Shown here piece by piece: positions 53,845 through 62,215 of a stretch of DNA of 64,000 bases (positions within the stretch are counted from its first letter, which is position 1; each line of letters starts with the position of its first letter). Source of the DNA: CAYWWY01 sp964580185 (GTDB lineage: Bacteria; Thermotogota; Thermotogae; MWEM01); the NCBI GenBank assembly GCA_964580185.1, contig CAZOJQ010000009.1, forward strand, positions 1-64,000, read 5' to 3'. A model generated the notes under the pieces. It did no database searches, had not been told where the DNA came from, and saw only the letters and a program-made list of their open reading frames with translations. The position numbers and the translations under genes were made by a program.

Positions 53845-54291
53845 TTATCCCTCCTTTTGATCGATTTTCTTCACAACCAGCTTCACGCCAACTAGCGCTT
53901 GAACCCGCACTTTCATCCCTTTTTCGATTGTTTCATCCGTGAGTGAGGTCGCTCTCCATTCTTCCGAACCGACTTTTACCAGTCCTTTGCTTCCATCTGA
54001 TTCGATTGTTTGGGTGACAATCCCAACACTCCCCACCACTTCATCCACGGAAATGGACCGTGGAGAGGTTCCTGTCAACCGTTTCCCAACCCTGCGGGTG
54101 AGGAAGACACAAAAGGCCGAACTGATGATGAACATGGTAATCTGAAGAATATAGACCTCAGGAAAGAAATGGGCAAAAAGCGCTGCCACTCCTGCACCAA
54201 CACCAAACCAAAGGAGATAGAAGGTTGGTGTTAGGATTTCAAAAACCACAAAAAGGATACCCAACAAGAGCCAGAGAATCCAGGGTGTCAT
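53845..54291 (-). CDS. NfeD-like membrane protein
   Basis: 148 residues. Three to four hydrophobic spans in the first half (MTPWILWLLLGILFVVFEIL, LLWFGVGAGVAALFAHFF, IFVYILQITMFIISSAFC-like) and a C-terminal OB domain (GSVGIVTQTIES, GLVKVGSEEWRATS). The short NfeD type without a protease domain. It is the membrane partner of the SPFH protein. Confidence 0.92.
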   Translation of the reverse strand: MTPWILWLLLGILFVVFEILTPTFYLLWFGVGAGVAALFAHFFPEVYILQITMFIISSAFCVFLTRRVGKRLTGTSPRSISVDEVVGSVGIVTQTIESDGSKGLVKVGSEEWRATSLTDETIEKGMKVRVQALVGVKLVVKKIDQKEG

Positions 54292-54315
54292 TTTGTCGCT
54301 CCTTTCTTCATAAGT

Positions 54316-55080
54316 TCATTTCGATGGTTCACGGTACATCAACACTCGCTGAACAAAACGAGCAATTTGAAAGATCACTTTCCATTTTCTTTTGGGATTC
54401 TGAAGGATTCGGTATAACCATTCCATATTGCATCGAATGATCCACCGGGGTGCTCTTTTCATTTCTCCGGCATATACATCCAGCGAACCGCCCACTCCAA
54501 TCCCGATCCGAGCTCCCGTAGAATCAAAATGATCATACAACCAAAACTCTTGATAGGGCGCTCCCATCCCTACTAATAACACATCTGCCCCACTCACGCG
54601 GATCATTTCCGCCACCAAGCGATTTCCCTCCTCTGTTTTTGAGAAAAAACCATCCCTACAACCAGCAATGGTAACTTTGGTTGTTGCCTGCAAAAATTCA
54701 GCGGCTTTTTCCGCTGTTCCCTTCTTCGAGCCCAGCAAGAAAACAGATCGTCCCGCTTCCTGGCACACCCGACATAACGCAACGCCCAGTTCTACTCCAG
54801 GAAATCGGCTCAACCCCTCGCGGTTGATCCGCTTGACGGCCCACTGTAAGCCAACTCCATCGGGAATGATCGCCGTATCCTTGATCGCTTCATAAAACCG
54901 GGGGGTGTACAAAGCGTAATAACTGATCTGGGCATTCATCGTCGTGATCCGGACCGATTGGGAGCCTTCGAGAATGGCCCGAAAATAATCGATAATGACT
55001 TCCTGCGTCTCGTTGATCACAGGCAGTCCAAAAAAAGCGGTCTTTTTCATCTCATGGGACGGATTTTCGAATGCAATCAT
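54316..55080 (-). CDS. WecG/TagA/CpsF-family glycosyltransferase
   Basis: 254 residues from the ATG at 55080, which overlaps the upstream stop (ATGA). TTMNAQISYYA, PDGVGLQWAVKR, FLLGSKKGTAEKAAE, GADVLLVGMGAPYQEFW and GIGVGGSLDVYAGEMKRAPRW are the family's conserved blocks; Asp in PDGVG is the catalytic region in TagA. It adds a ManNAc-type sugar to a lipid-linked acceptor. An ORF open further upstream (to 55377) overlaps the previous gene and is not used. Confidence 0.93.
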   Translation of the reverse strand: MIAFENPSHEMKKTAFFGLPVINETQEVIIDYFRAILEGSQSVRITTMNAQISYYALYTPRFYEAIKDTAIIPDGVGLQWAVKRINREGLSRFPGVELGVALCRVCQEAGRSVFLLGSKKGTAEKAAEFLQATTKVTIAGCRDGFFSKTEEGNRLVAEMIRVSGADVLLVGMGAPYQEFWLYDHFDSTGARIGIGVGGSLDVYAGEMKRAPRWIIRCNMEWLYRILQNPKRKWKVIFQIARFVQRVLMYREPSK

Positions 55081-56135
55081 ACCCGATTCATCTTTCTTTC
55101 TCTCAGCGCAAAAACACCGCCCACAATGATGTTCAAATAGTAAGAGACCAACCTCCAGATCAGGATGGCAGCTGCTAAATCGGGTCGAGAAAAAAACCGT
55201 TGAAAAAAGAGGAAGAAACCGCTTTCCGCAGCGCCACTGGCTCCCGGTAACGGAATAAAAGAAATCACCAAAAAGACGACTCCCTGGAAAGCCAAAACCT
55301 CCCAGAATGGAGCAGACGAATACCCCAAAGCGCGGTATGTGCAGTATGAAACGGAAAAGAAAAAGAACATTTGGCACAAAGTGAGCATAAACAAAGAAAG
55401 GATTTGGATGGGATTGCGATAGACCTGTCGCATCGCCTGATAAAAGGACTCCAGTTTTACTACGAATCCTTCCATCCAGTGATATACTTTCTTACCTGGT
55501 CGGGACCATCGGAACCAAGAGGTAATCCCCAAAAGGATCGCTGTAGTAGCCCGTTTTGAGAAGGCAAAGAGCATCATGAAAAAAATCGCTCCCGAATTTA
55601 CAATAAAGCCTCCGATGGCCAAAAGAGAGAGACGGGGCGTTTCCATGCGAACATCGGAAAAACTGATCCATAAGACAAATATGCCAAATATCGTAATCAC
55701 GGATTGGTACAACAAGAATTTAGCAATAAACACCGCTGAGGATTGGCTGACCTTTTGTCCCCGTTTATACATCGCATAAATCTGCATCGGTTGCCCCCCC
55801 GTCGCGAACGGGGTGATTGCCGAATAAAATTGCCCCAGAAGACTGATATGAATGGATTGCAAAAGGGAGAACCGCATTCCTAATCCTCGGCATAATTCTT
55901 TAAACAGAAACGAATCAAGAAGCCAAAATCCAATCATGGCTGCAATTCCTAGGGAAAACCAATCATAACGGACTTTCGAAAAGGCGGCTAGGTTTTCTCG
56001 GAGATCCCCCACCATCAAAGTGATGCTGGAAGCGGCCAACCCCAAAATGGCAACCGCAATGAGTCCTTTCACATATTTCCCTAACCCCGTTCCGCTCTTT
56101 CTTTCAATCTTTTGAATCCCTTTGTCTTTGATCAC
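55077..56135 (-). CDS. Lysylphosphatidylglycerol synthase TM-region family protein (UPF0104)
   Basis: 352 residues with about eight membrane spans. The family blocks are visible: LLDSFLFKELCRGLG, the ITPFATGGQPMQIYAMYKRG loop (about 108-127) and FIPLPGASGAAESGFFLFF. It is related to the membrane half of MprF but has no acyltransferase domain, so it probably acts as a flippase-like or sterol/lipid carrier. The GTG start has a minus-strand TATAAT at 56142-56147 just upstream. Coupled to the TagA-like gene. Confidence 0.85.
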   Translation of the reverse strand: MIKDKGIQKIERKSGTGLGKYVKGLIAVAILGLAASSITLMVGDLRENLAAFSKVRYDWFSLGIAAMIGFWLLDSFLFKELCRGLGMRFSLLQSIHISLLGQFYSAITPFATGGQPMQIYAMYKRGQKVSQSSAVFIAKFLLYQSVITIFGIFVLWISFSDVRMETPRLSLLAIGGFIVNSGAIFFMMLFAFSKRATTAILLGITSWFRWSRPGKKVYHWMEGFVVKLESFYQAMRQVYRNPIQILSLFMLTLCQMFFFFSVSYCTYRALGYSSAPFWEVLAFQGVVFLVISFIPLPGASGAAESGFFLFFQRFFSRPDLAAAILIWRLVSYYLNIIVGGVFALRERKMNRV

Positions 56136-56182
56136 GCCTTGATTATACCATAAAGGCCTTTCTTCTTTGACCAGAAAGACTC

Positions 56183-57277
56183 CTAATGGCTCATTGATCG
56201 ATCCGGCTCAACGGTATGAATGACCCGAAGGATCTGTATCGTTTTGTCCTGATCCAAGTCCCGGTTTTTCCAGCCGTTTTTGCCATCGACGGAAACCAAT
56301 GGTCTAGAAATGCACCCCTTCCTCATACCAATGACTTCTCCCTCTTCTCCGGTGGACAAGAGGACCCGGGTACCTGCTGGGTAAATACCGAACGTTTGGA
56401 GAAACGCGTTCACGAGACTCGGATCGAAGATTCGAGTGGATTCTCGAATGATATAACTCACAGTTTGGTAGGTGGACCAGGCTTTTTTGTATGGCCGTTC
56501 CGTTGTCAGCGCATCATAGACATCTGCAAGCATAATGATTCTCGAAGTGAGGGGAATGGAATCTCCCGCCAAACCAGCGTTGTATCCTCGACCATCCCAT
56601 CGTTCATGATGATACAAAATGGGATCCAAAATATCGGGTTCATCAATACCGGATTGTTTGGCAATCTCATAGCCATAATCTGGATGTTTCCGAATGATCA
56701 AAAATTCCATGTCCGATAACCGTTCTCGATTTTTCAGGATTTCCTCAGGCACTAAGATCTTTCCGACATCGTGCAATAATCCAGCAACAGATACATTCTG
56801 GATGCGTTCCAAATCATCGGGAAAGACCGTCATCGCAAGGGTTGTGGAAATAATGGATACATTGACCTGATGGGTGAATGTGTACTGATCGATCTGTTTC
56901 AATCGATACAGAGATGGGACAATGAATGCGCCATAATTACGGACCACTTCTTGGGCAATCGCCTTGCCAAGGGTTTCTGCGCGGTCTTTATTGACTCGAC
57001 CTTCCTGGATGATTTCGTTGTAGATCTCATTGACTTCTTCTCCGAACTGATCCAAGTTTTTGGGCGAAACCAAAGGGTGAACATTGATTTCTTCTGGATC
57101 GGCTCCATCGTTCAAAACACACACCCAGTGTACTCCCTTTTGAATGAGGGCATGACGGAGAGATGGGGTGATGGTTTGGCCGCTTTCCACCAAAATATCT
57201 CCTGCGTTCTTTCCCATAATCGTTTCCGCGATCACATCTCGGAAAGTCAAAGCCTTAACCTGTTTCCATCGAATCAT
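56183..57277 (-). CDS. HD-GYP domain protein
   Basis: 364 residues. An N-terminal region of about 100 residues that I do not recognise is followed by the HD-GYP domain: LLHDVGK, EEILKNRERLSDMEFLII, YHHERWDGRGYN and LADVYDALTTERPYKK. The third residue of GYP is Asn. A C-terminal stretch of about 70 residues with a small beta fold follows. It may be a c-di-GMP phosphodiesterase or only a binding protein. GGAG precedes the ATG; it is the last gene of the right-hand signalling cluster. Confidence 0.88.
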   Translation of the reverse strand: MIRWKQVKALTFRDVIAETIMGKNAGDILVESGQTITPSLRHALIQKGVHWVCVLNDGADPEEINVHPLVSPKNLDQFGEEVNEIYNEIIQEGRVNKDRAETLGKAIAQEVVRNYGAFIVPSLYRLKQIDQYTFTHQVNVSIISTTLAMTVFPDDLERIQNVSVAGLLHDVGKILVPEEILKNRERLSDMEFLIIRKHPDYGYEIAKQSGIDEPDILDPILYHHERWDGRGYNAGLAGDSIPLTSRIIMLADVYDALTTERPYKKAWSTYQTVSYIIRESTRIFDPSLVNAFLQTFGIYPAGTRVLLSTGEEGEVIGMRKGCISRPLVSVDGKNGWKNRDLDQDKTIQILRVIHTVEPDRSMSH

Positions 57278-57295
57278 GGCAATCTCCTGGTTGGG

Positions 57296-60200
57296 TTAGT
57301 CGTCAGGTAAATTCTGGAGCTCGGTATCCGCGATTTTTTTTATCTCGATCCATTCCTTCTGAATCTGAGAATAAAGTTGCTCTACTGCGGGATATGTCTC
57401 CGCTTCTTTCTCCATTTCTTGCGCCAAGCGAGCCAATCGAGAAAAACTCATGGTTCTTCCGATGCCTTTGATGCTGTGGGCCGATCGACGAATTTGATCG
57501 GCTTCGTGTCGTTCCACTTGGGGACCCAAGGTATCAATCCGATCTCTCAGTTCATCCATTGATTCCCAAAGCAACCGGTAGATTTGCTGATCATGATCCA
57601 ATCGTTCCATGAGTTCTTCTTTGTCAAAAGTTTGTTCAGCCGGATCGGTTGGTTCCATAGCAAGGGTCTCGTTCTCCAAAAGGATTGGCGTAAGATGGCT
57701 TTTGATTGCCTTGGCCAGTTCTCCGTGGCGGATCGGCTTGGTTAAGAAACCATCCATCCCCGCGTTCAAACATTTTTCTTTTTCTTTTTGAGTGGCTCCT
57801 GCTGTCAAGGCGATGATCGGCACATGCTGATCCGTACCTCGCTCGAGATCACGAATCCTCCGTGTTGCTTCTAGTCCATCCATTTCGGGCATCTGGACAT
57901 CCATAAGGATGAGATCGATGGACTGGGCACCAATCTGGTCCAACACCTGAAATCCGTTTGAGGCTTCAACAATCTTCATCTGAGGGGCAATTGCAAGGAC
58001 TTGTTGTTTGATCAACAAAAGATTCATGGCCACGTCTTCCGCAACCAGAATGGTCCCCTTCTCGGGAATCCACTCAAACCCTTCCGATTGCCCCGAAGGC
58101 ATTTTTCGAACTCCTCTTGGATCGGTTCGACTTTGGGCGCGTAAGAATCGACTCAATTCATCGATTTTGACCGGTTTGCTAATCCAAAATGGAGAATCCT
58201 TCGTTTTGCGGTGATCTTTCACCATCTCCTCGTCCGAAGAGGTATGCATCAGCAAAATGGGCATCGATTCAGGAAGGATGGGTAAAGTATTCCGAATTCT
58301 TCGGATGGTTTCCCGTCCGTCCATACCGGGCATATGTTCGTCAATGATCATCATATCGTACCCAGGATCTTCCTTCAGAATTTTCAGCGCGGTTCGCCCG
58401 TCGGCGCATTCGGTCGTTTGAATCCCCCAATGGATCAGGTCACGCTGGAGAATGAACCGATTGCGATCGTTATCGTCAACCACCAAAATGCGTCTTGCGA
58501 TCAGGTTTTCCATATCCGGTCCTGGGTCTTGGGTTGAATACTCGGTTTCGATGGAAAATGAGAAGGTGCTCCCCAAACCTGGTTGGCTCTGCACATCGAT
58601 GGAACCACCCATCTTTTCCACGAGCAATTGGGAAATCGCCAAACCCAGACCGGTCCCTCCATATTTTCTCGTTGTTGAGCTGTCTGCTTGCGAAAAGCTT
58701 TGAAACAGTCGACCCTTTTGATCCGAGCGGATCCCAATCCCGCTATCGCGCACTGAGAAAGAAAACCGCCCCCGATTCTCATTCAAAGCAGAAAAGTCGA
58801 TCGAAAGCTCAACTTCGCCCTGCTCAGTAAACTTGACCCCATTGCTGAGCAGATTGATCAGCACTTGCTTCAACCGCACCGGATCGACATCGGCATATCG
58901 GGGTTGCGTTGGAGCGATATTGAGCAGCAGTTCCAACTTTTTCTGATGGGCGTGATATTTGATGATATCGATCGTTTGCTCCAAAAGAGCGATGATATCC
59001 GTTCGTACCATTTCCAGTTCCCATTTCCCCGATTCAACCTTAGATAAGTCCAGAATATCGTTGATAATGCCAAGAAGGGCTTGACCCGAGGCGTAGGCAT
59101 TTTGGGCATATTGCTTCTGGATCGAGTTCAGGGGGGTTTTCAGAAGCAGATCCGAAAACCCGATCACCCCATTGAGAGGGGTCCGGATCTCGTGACTCAT
59201 ATTGGCCAAAAACTCGGACTTTGCGCGGCTTGCGTCTTCTGCCTGCTGTTTCGCAGCAACAAGGGCCTGTTCGGTTTTGATTCGTTCGTCGATGTTGCGA
59301 ACCAACGCAATGACTCGTTCATCGCTTAAAGGGCTCAATCTGCATTCATAGTGAAACACTTGGCCGTAGATTTCCAAAGAATACTGGACAGGATGGGATG
59401 GTTTATTATGGGTCACTTTCTGAATCTCTTGCATAATGGGCGTGGAAACATTTTCGGGCAATACCTCTCTGATCTTCCTCCCAATAAATCGTTCTTTGGA
59501 AACGGTTCGTTCTTCGTCATGGCCTGCCTTATGGTCCAAAAAGGTTCCTTCCTGATCCAAAATAAACATCTGATCGGGAATAGCCGCAAGTAACGATTCG
59601 GAATACATTTTTTCGAAGGCCAACCGCTGGCGTTCTTTGGCCAACTCTCCCTCCAATTGTTTTCGTTCGCTAATATCCCAAACAAACCCATCGACAAAGG
59701 AAATCAACCCATGATCATCTCGTAGCCCCCGTCCTTTCTCAAAGACCCAACGGCTGGTTCCATCACGGCGCAGAATCCGATATTCGATCTCCCAGGGTTT
59801 GCCTTGAGCGACCATTTTCTCAATGGTTTGCCGCACGCTCCTCCGGTCATCCGGATGGATGATGCTTACGAAGGTTCGATTGACATTGTCCAAAAAATCG
59901 GACGGGGGATATCCAGAGATCTGCTCGATATCCGCGCTCATAAATCTTACGGTTCGATCCGGATCGTTAACGCATCGAAAGGAAACCCCAGGAATATTGG
60001 CTACCAGGGATTGAAACTGATCTCGGCTTTGAGTCAGCTCCTTTTCCAGTTTCTTTTGATGAGTTACATCCCGGGCAGCAGCATAAATCAGCGGTCCGTG
60101 GGGATGGGACCGCCATTCAATGTGCCGGTAGGCTCCATCTTTGCAGATATAGCGGTTGGTGAAGTTCAAGACAGTTTTTTGCTGGCTGAGTTCGCTGATC

Positions 60201-60757
60201 GCTTCCAGTGTATCCTTTAGATCATCGGGATGGACAAAATCCAGAAATTTCTTCGTTTGGAGCTCTTCAACCGAATAGCCCAAAATTTGCTCCCATTGTC
60301 GGTTTACTTTGAGAAACCGTCCTTCGATATCCGCAATGCATAAAAGATCCAGATTGACCGAGAAGAACCGTTCCAGTTCAAGACCTTTTTCCTTCTCTTC
60401 CGTAATATCCAAAACTGTCATCGAAAAAAAACCCGTTTCGATCCCATGGATCTGAATCAAATACCATCGGTTCCGCTTTTGGGAAAAGTGCTCGAAAGCC
60501 TTTTGCCCTTCTTCCCAGACCAAGGGAATTCGTTTCAAGATCGGGTCAATCCACACCGAATCCGGGTCAGAAAAAACCGTTCGGGCTGTCTTCCCGATAA
60601 GGGTTGACTGCTCCAACCCAGTCAGTCGCTCAAAGGCCCGATTGATATCGAGAAACCGATAATCCACGGGATCCCCTTTGATGTCTGAAATCAGTTCCTG
60701 ATAACTGAAACCAAACGGAGCATGATCAATGAGCGTTTTGTACTTGTGATCCTCCAC
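57296..60757 (-). CDS. Multi-PAS hybrid histidine kinase with two receivers and HPt
   Basis: 1153 residues, no membrane span. PAS-like domains occupy about 1-120, 130-240, 245-370 and 385-495. HisKA has the His in NMSHEIRTPLNG (near 522), then the HATPase (about 630-745), receiver 1 (ILVVDDNDRNRF, IIDEHMPGMDG), receiver 2 (ILVAEDVAMNL, LMDVQMPEMDG) and an HPt near the end with His in SIKGIG preceded by RRSAH. The GTG start follows GGAGG by five bases. It is a phosphorelay kinase sitting between two HD-GYP genes, probably controlling c-di-GMP turnover. The sensed signal is unknown. Confidence 0.93.
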   Translation of the reverse strand: MEDHKYKTLIDHAPFGFSYQELISDIKGDPVDYRFLDINRAFERLTGLEQSTLIGKTARTVFSDPDSVWIDPILKRIPLVWEEGQKAFEHFSQKRNRWYLIQIHGIETGFFSMTVLDITEEKEKGLELERFFSVNLDLLCIADIEGRFLKVNRQWEQILGYSVEELQTKKFLDFVHPDDLKDTLEAISELSQQKTVLNFTNRYICKDGAYRHIEWRSHPHGPLIYAAARDVTHQKKLEKELTQSRDQFQSLVANIPGVSFRCVNDPDRTVRFMSADIEQISGYPPSDFLDNVNRTFVSIIHPDDRRSVRQTIEKMVAQGKPWEIEYRILRRDGTSRWVFEKGRGLRDDHGLISFVDGFVWDISERKQLEGELAKERQRLAFEKMYSESLLAAIPDQMFILDQEGTFLDHKAGHDEERTVSKERFIGRKIREVLPENVSTPIMQEIQKVTHNKPSHPVQYSLEIYGQVFHYECRLSPLSDERVIALVRNIDERIKTEQALVAAKQQAEDASRAKSEFLANMSHEIRTPLNGVIGFSDLLLKTPLNSIQKQYAQNAYASGQALLGIINDILDLSKVESGKWELEMVRTDIIALLEQTIDIIKYHAHQKKLELLLNIAPTQPRYADVDPVRLKQVLINLLSNGVKFTEQGEVELSIDFSALNENRGRFSFSVRDSGIGIRSDQKGRLFQSFSQADSSTTRKYGGTGLGLAISQLLVEKMGGSIDVQSQPGLGSTFSFSIETEYSTQDPGPDMENLIARRILVVDDNDRNRFILQRDLIHWGIQTTECADGRTALKILKEDPGYDMMIIDEHMPGMDGRETIRRIRNTLPILPESMPILLMHTSSDEEMVKDHRKTKDSPFWISKPVKIDELSRFLRAQSRTDPRGVRKMPSGQSEGFEWIPEKGTILVAEDVAMNLLLIKQQVLAIAPQMKIVEASNGFQVLDQIGAQSIDLILMDVQMPEMDGLEATRRIRDLERGTDQHVPIIALTAGATQKEKEKCLNAGMDGFLTKPIRHGELAKAIKSHLTPILLENETLAMEPTDPAEQTFDKEELMERLDHDQQIYRLLWESMDELRDRIDTLGPQVERHEADQIRRSAHSIKGIGRTMSFSRLARLAQEMEKEAETYPAVEQLYSQIQKEWIEIKKIADTELQNLPDD

Positions 60758-60772
60758 AACAGCCTCCTTTCC

Positions 60773-62215
60773 TTACCCGAACTCCGGTTCTCGCTTCATC
60801 AATTCTGATTTGTCCAAGGAAAGGAACACATTCACAATTTCCGGATCGAACTGGGATCCCGAAAATTGGATCAGCTGCGCTTCTGCTTCTTCAGCTGAAA
60901 GAGGCGCTCGATAGGATCTTAAGCTGGTCATGGCGTCATAAGCGTCCGCAACGGCGATGATTCGAGACGCAAGAGGAATCATGTCTTTTTTGATTCCATC
61001 GGGATATCCTTCTCCATCATACCGCTCATGGTGGGATAGAATAAAATGGCCGATCTCTTTTGTTTGGGGAGAGGTGTTCAGTACTTTTGCGCCCCAAACG
61101 GGATGCATCTTGACCAGTTCAAACTCTTCATCCGTTAGCTTGGAAGGCTTGTTCAGGATGTTCGTCGGGACCAGGAGTTTTCCAATATCATGAATCAATC
61201 CAGCCCAATAGACTTTTCGGATCCATTCTGGATTCGAGTCGATCTTTTCCGCAATCATGGCGGAAAACCGAGCCACATTTTCGGAATGGCCTCGTGTATA
61301 GAGATCGTACAGCTCCAAAATTTGGATCATCGATAGAAGCAGTTCTTTTTGAAATTTGCCTTGCTGAATCCGGATTTGCTCTTCTCGATCGAGAAGAGCT
61401 TTTTCTACTCGCCTTCTTTCTGTGATATCTTCTGCCGAGCAAACGGCAAAGGGAACGGATCCATCCTCAGCAAACACCGGGTTCTTGGTAATCGAAACGC
61501 ATCGGAGTTCTCCCGAGTGATGGGAGACCCATTCCTCGGAAGAAAAGGGCGTTCCCAGGAATACCGTTTCATTTCCTTTCCAAAAGGCTTCGATCTGTTG
61601 GTTGGGAAGGAGTTCTTTTCGCTGTCGGTGCGCGATCTGTTCTTTTTGGACGCCAAGAAAGTCAGCGTGAGAGACATTCACAGTTCCGTACGTCTCCGGA
61701 TCGGTCAAATACCATACCTGAGGGCGCATGTGATCGAGTAAAATCCGTTGTTCTTCGGCTGCCGATTGCACTTTCGCTTCGGCTTGTTTCAGTTTTTCTT
61801 CGGTTTCCAGCCGACGAATCAGACGATTCAAAACCGCTGGTAGATAATCAATCAATTCGAGGTCTTTGATGAGATAATCCACGGCACCCATTTTCATCAT
61901 CTGAACCGCAAGCCGTTCATCCCCTTGACCGGTCATCACAATAAAGGGAATGGAGCTTCCGGAATCTTTCAAACGTTGGATCAGCTCAAAACCGGTCATA
62001 TCGGGCAAGTATTGATCCAGGAGCAGGATGGTTCGGTCTTCTCCATGGGGTAATGCAGCAATATGCTGGATGGCTTCACGCCCTAGCATAATCCCCACCG
62101 TCTGATACCCGGCTTTCTCTAGATGTCTTCGGATGAGTTTTTGGAGTCCAATATCATCTTCCACAACAAGAACACATCTGTGGTTTGCTGTTGGAACAGC
62201 GCAATCGTCAGTCAT
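60773..62215 (-). CDS. Response regulator with PAS and HD-GYP output
   Basis: 480 residues. Receiver (about 14-130; VLVVEDDIGLQ, LLLDQYLPDMTG, the Lys in YLIKDLE), a PAS-like domain (about 160-270) with C-terminal DITERRR, then HD-GYP: HSENVARF, LIHDIGKLLVP, SHHERYDGEGYPDG and IAVADAYDAMTS, with the GYP motif intact. A c-di-GMP phosphodiesterase under phosphorelay control. Its ATG overlaps the end of the upstream kinase gene by eight bases, so that kinase is the probable partner. Confidence 0.93.
   Translation of the reverse strand: MTDDCAVPTANHRCVLVVEDDIGLQKLIRRHLEKAGYQTVGIMLGREAIQHIAALPHGEDRTILLLDQYLPDMTGFELIQRLKDSGSSIPFIVMTGQGDERLAVQMMKMGAVDYLIKDLELIDYLPAVLNRLIRRLETEEKLKQAEAKVQSAAEEQRILLDHMRPQVWYLTDPETYGTVNVSHADFLGVQKEQIAHRQRKELLPNQQIEAFWKGNETVFLGTPFSSEEWVSHHSGELRCVSITKNPVFAEDGSVPFAVCSAEDITERRRVEKALLDREEQIRIQQGKFQKELLLSMIQILELYDLYTRGHSENVARFSAMIAEKIDSNPEWIRKVYWAGLIHDIGKLLVPTNILNKPSKLTDEEFELVKMHPVWGAKVLNTSPQTKEIGHFILSHHERYDGEGYPDGIKKDMIPLASRIIAVADAYDAMTSLRSYRAPLSAEEAEAQLIQFSGSQFDPEIVNVFLSLDKSELMKREPEFG

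Noticed and set aside
54316..55377. 353-residue start of the WecG/TagA-like protein
   Set aside because: The extra 99 codons lie within the UPF0104 gene and are unlike the family; the ATGA-overlap start at 55080 gives the family's normal length.
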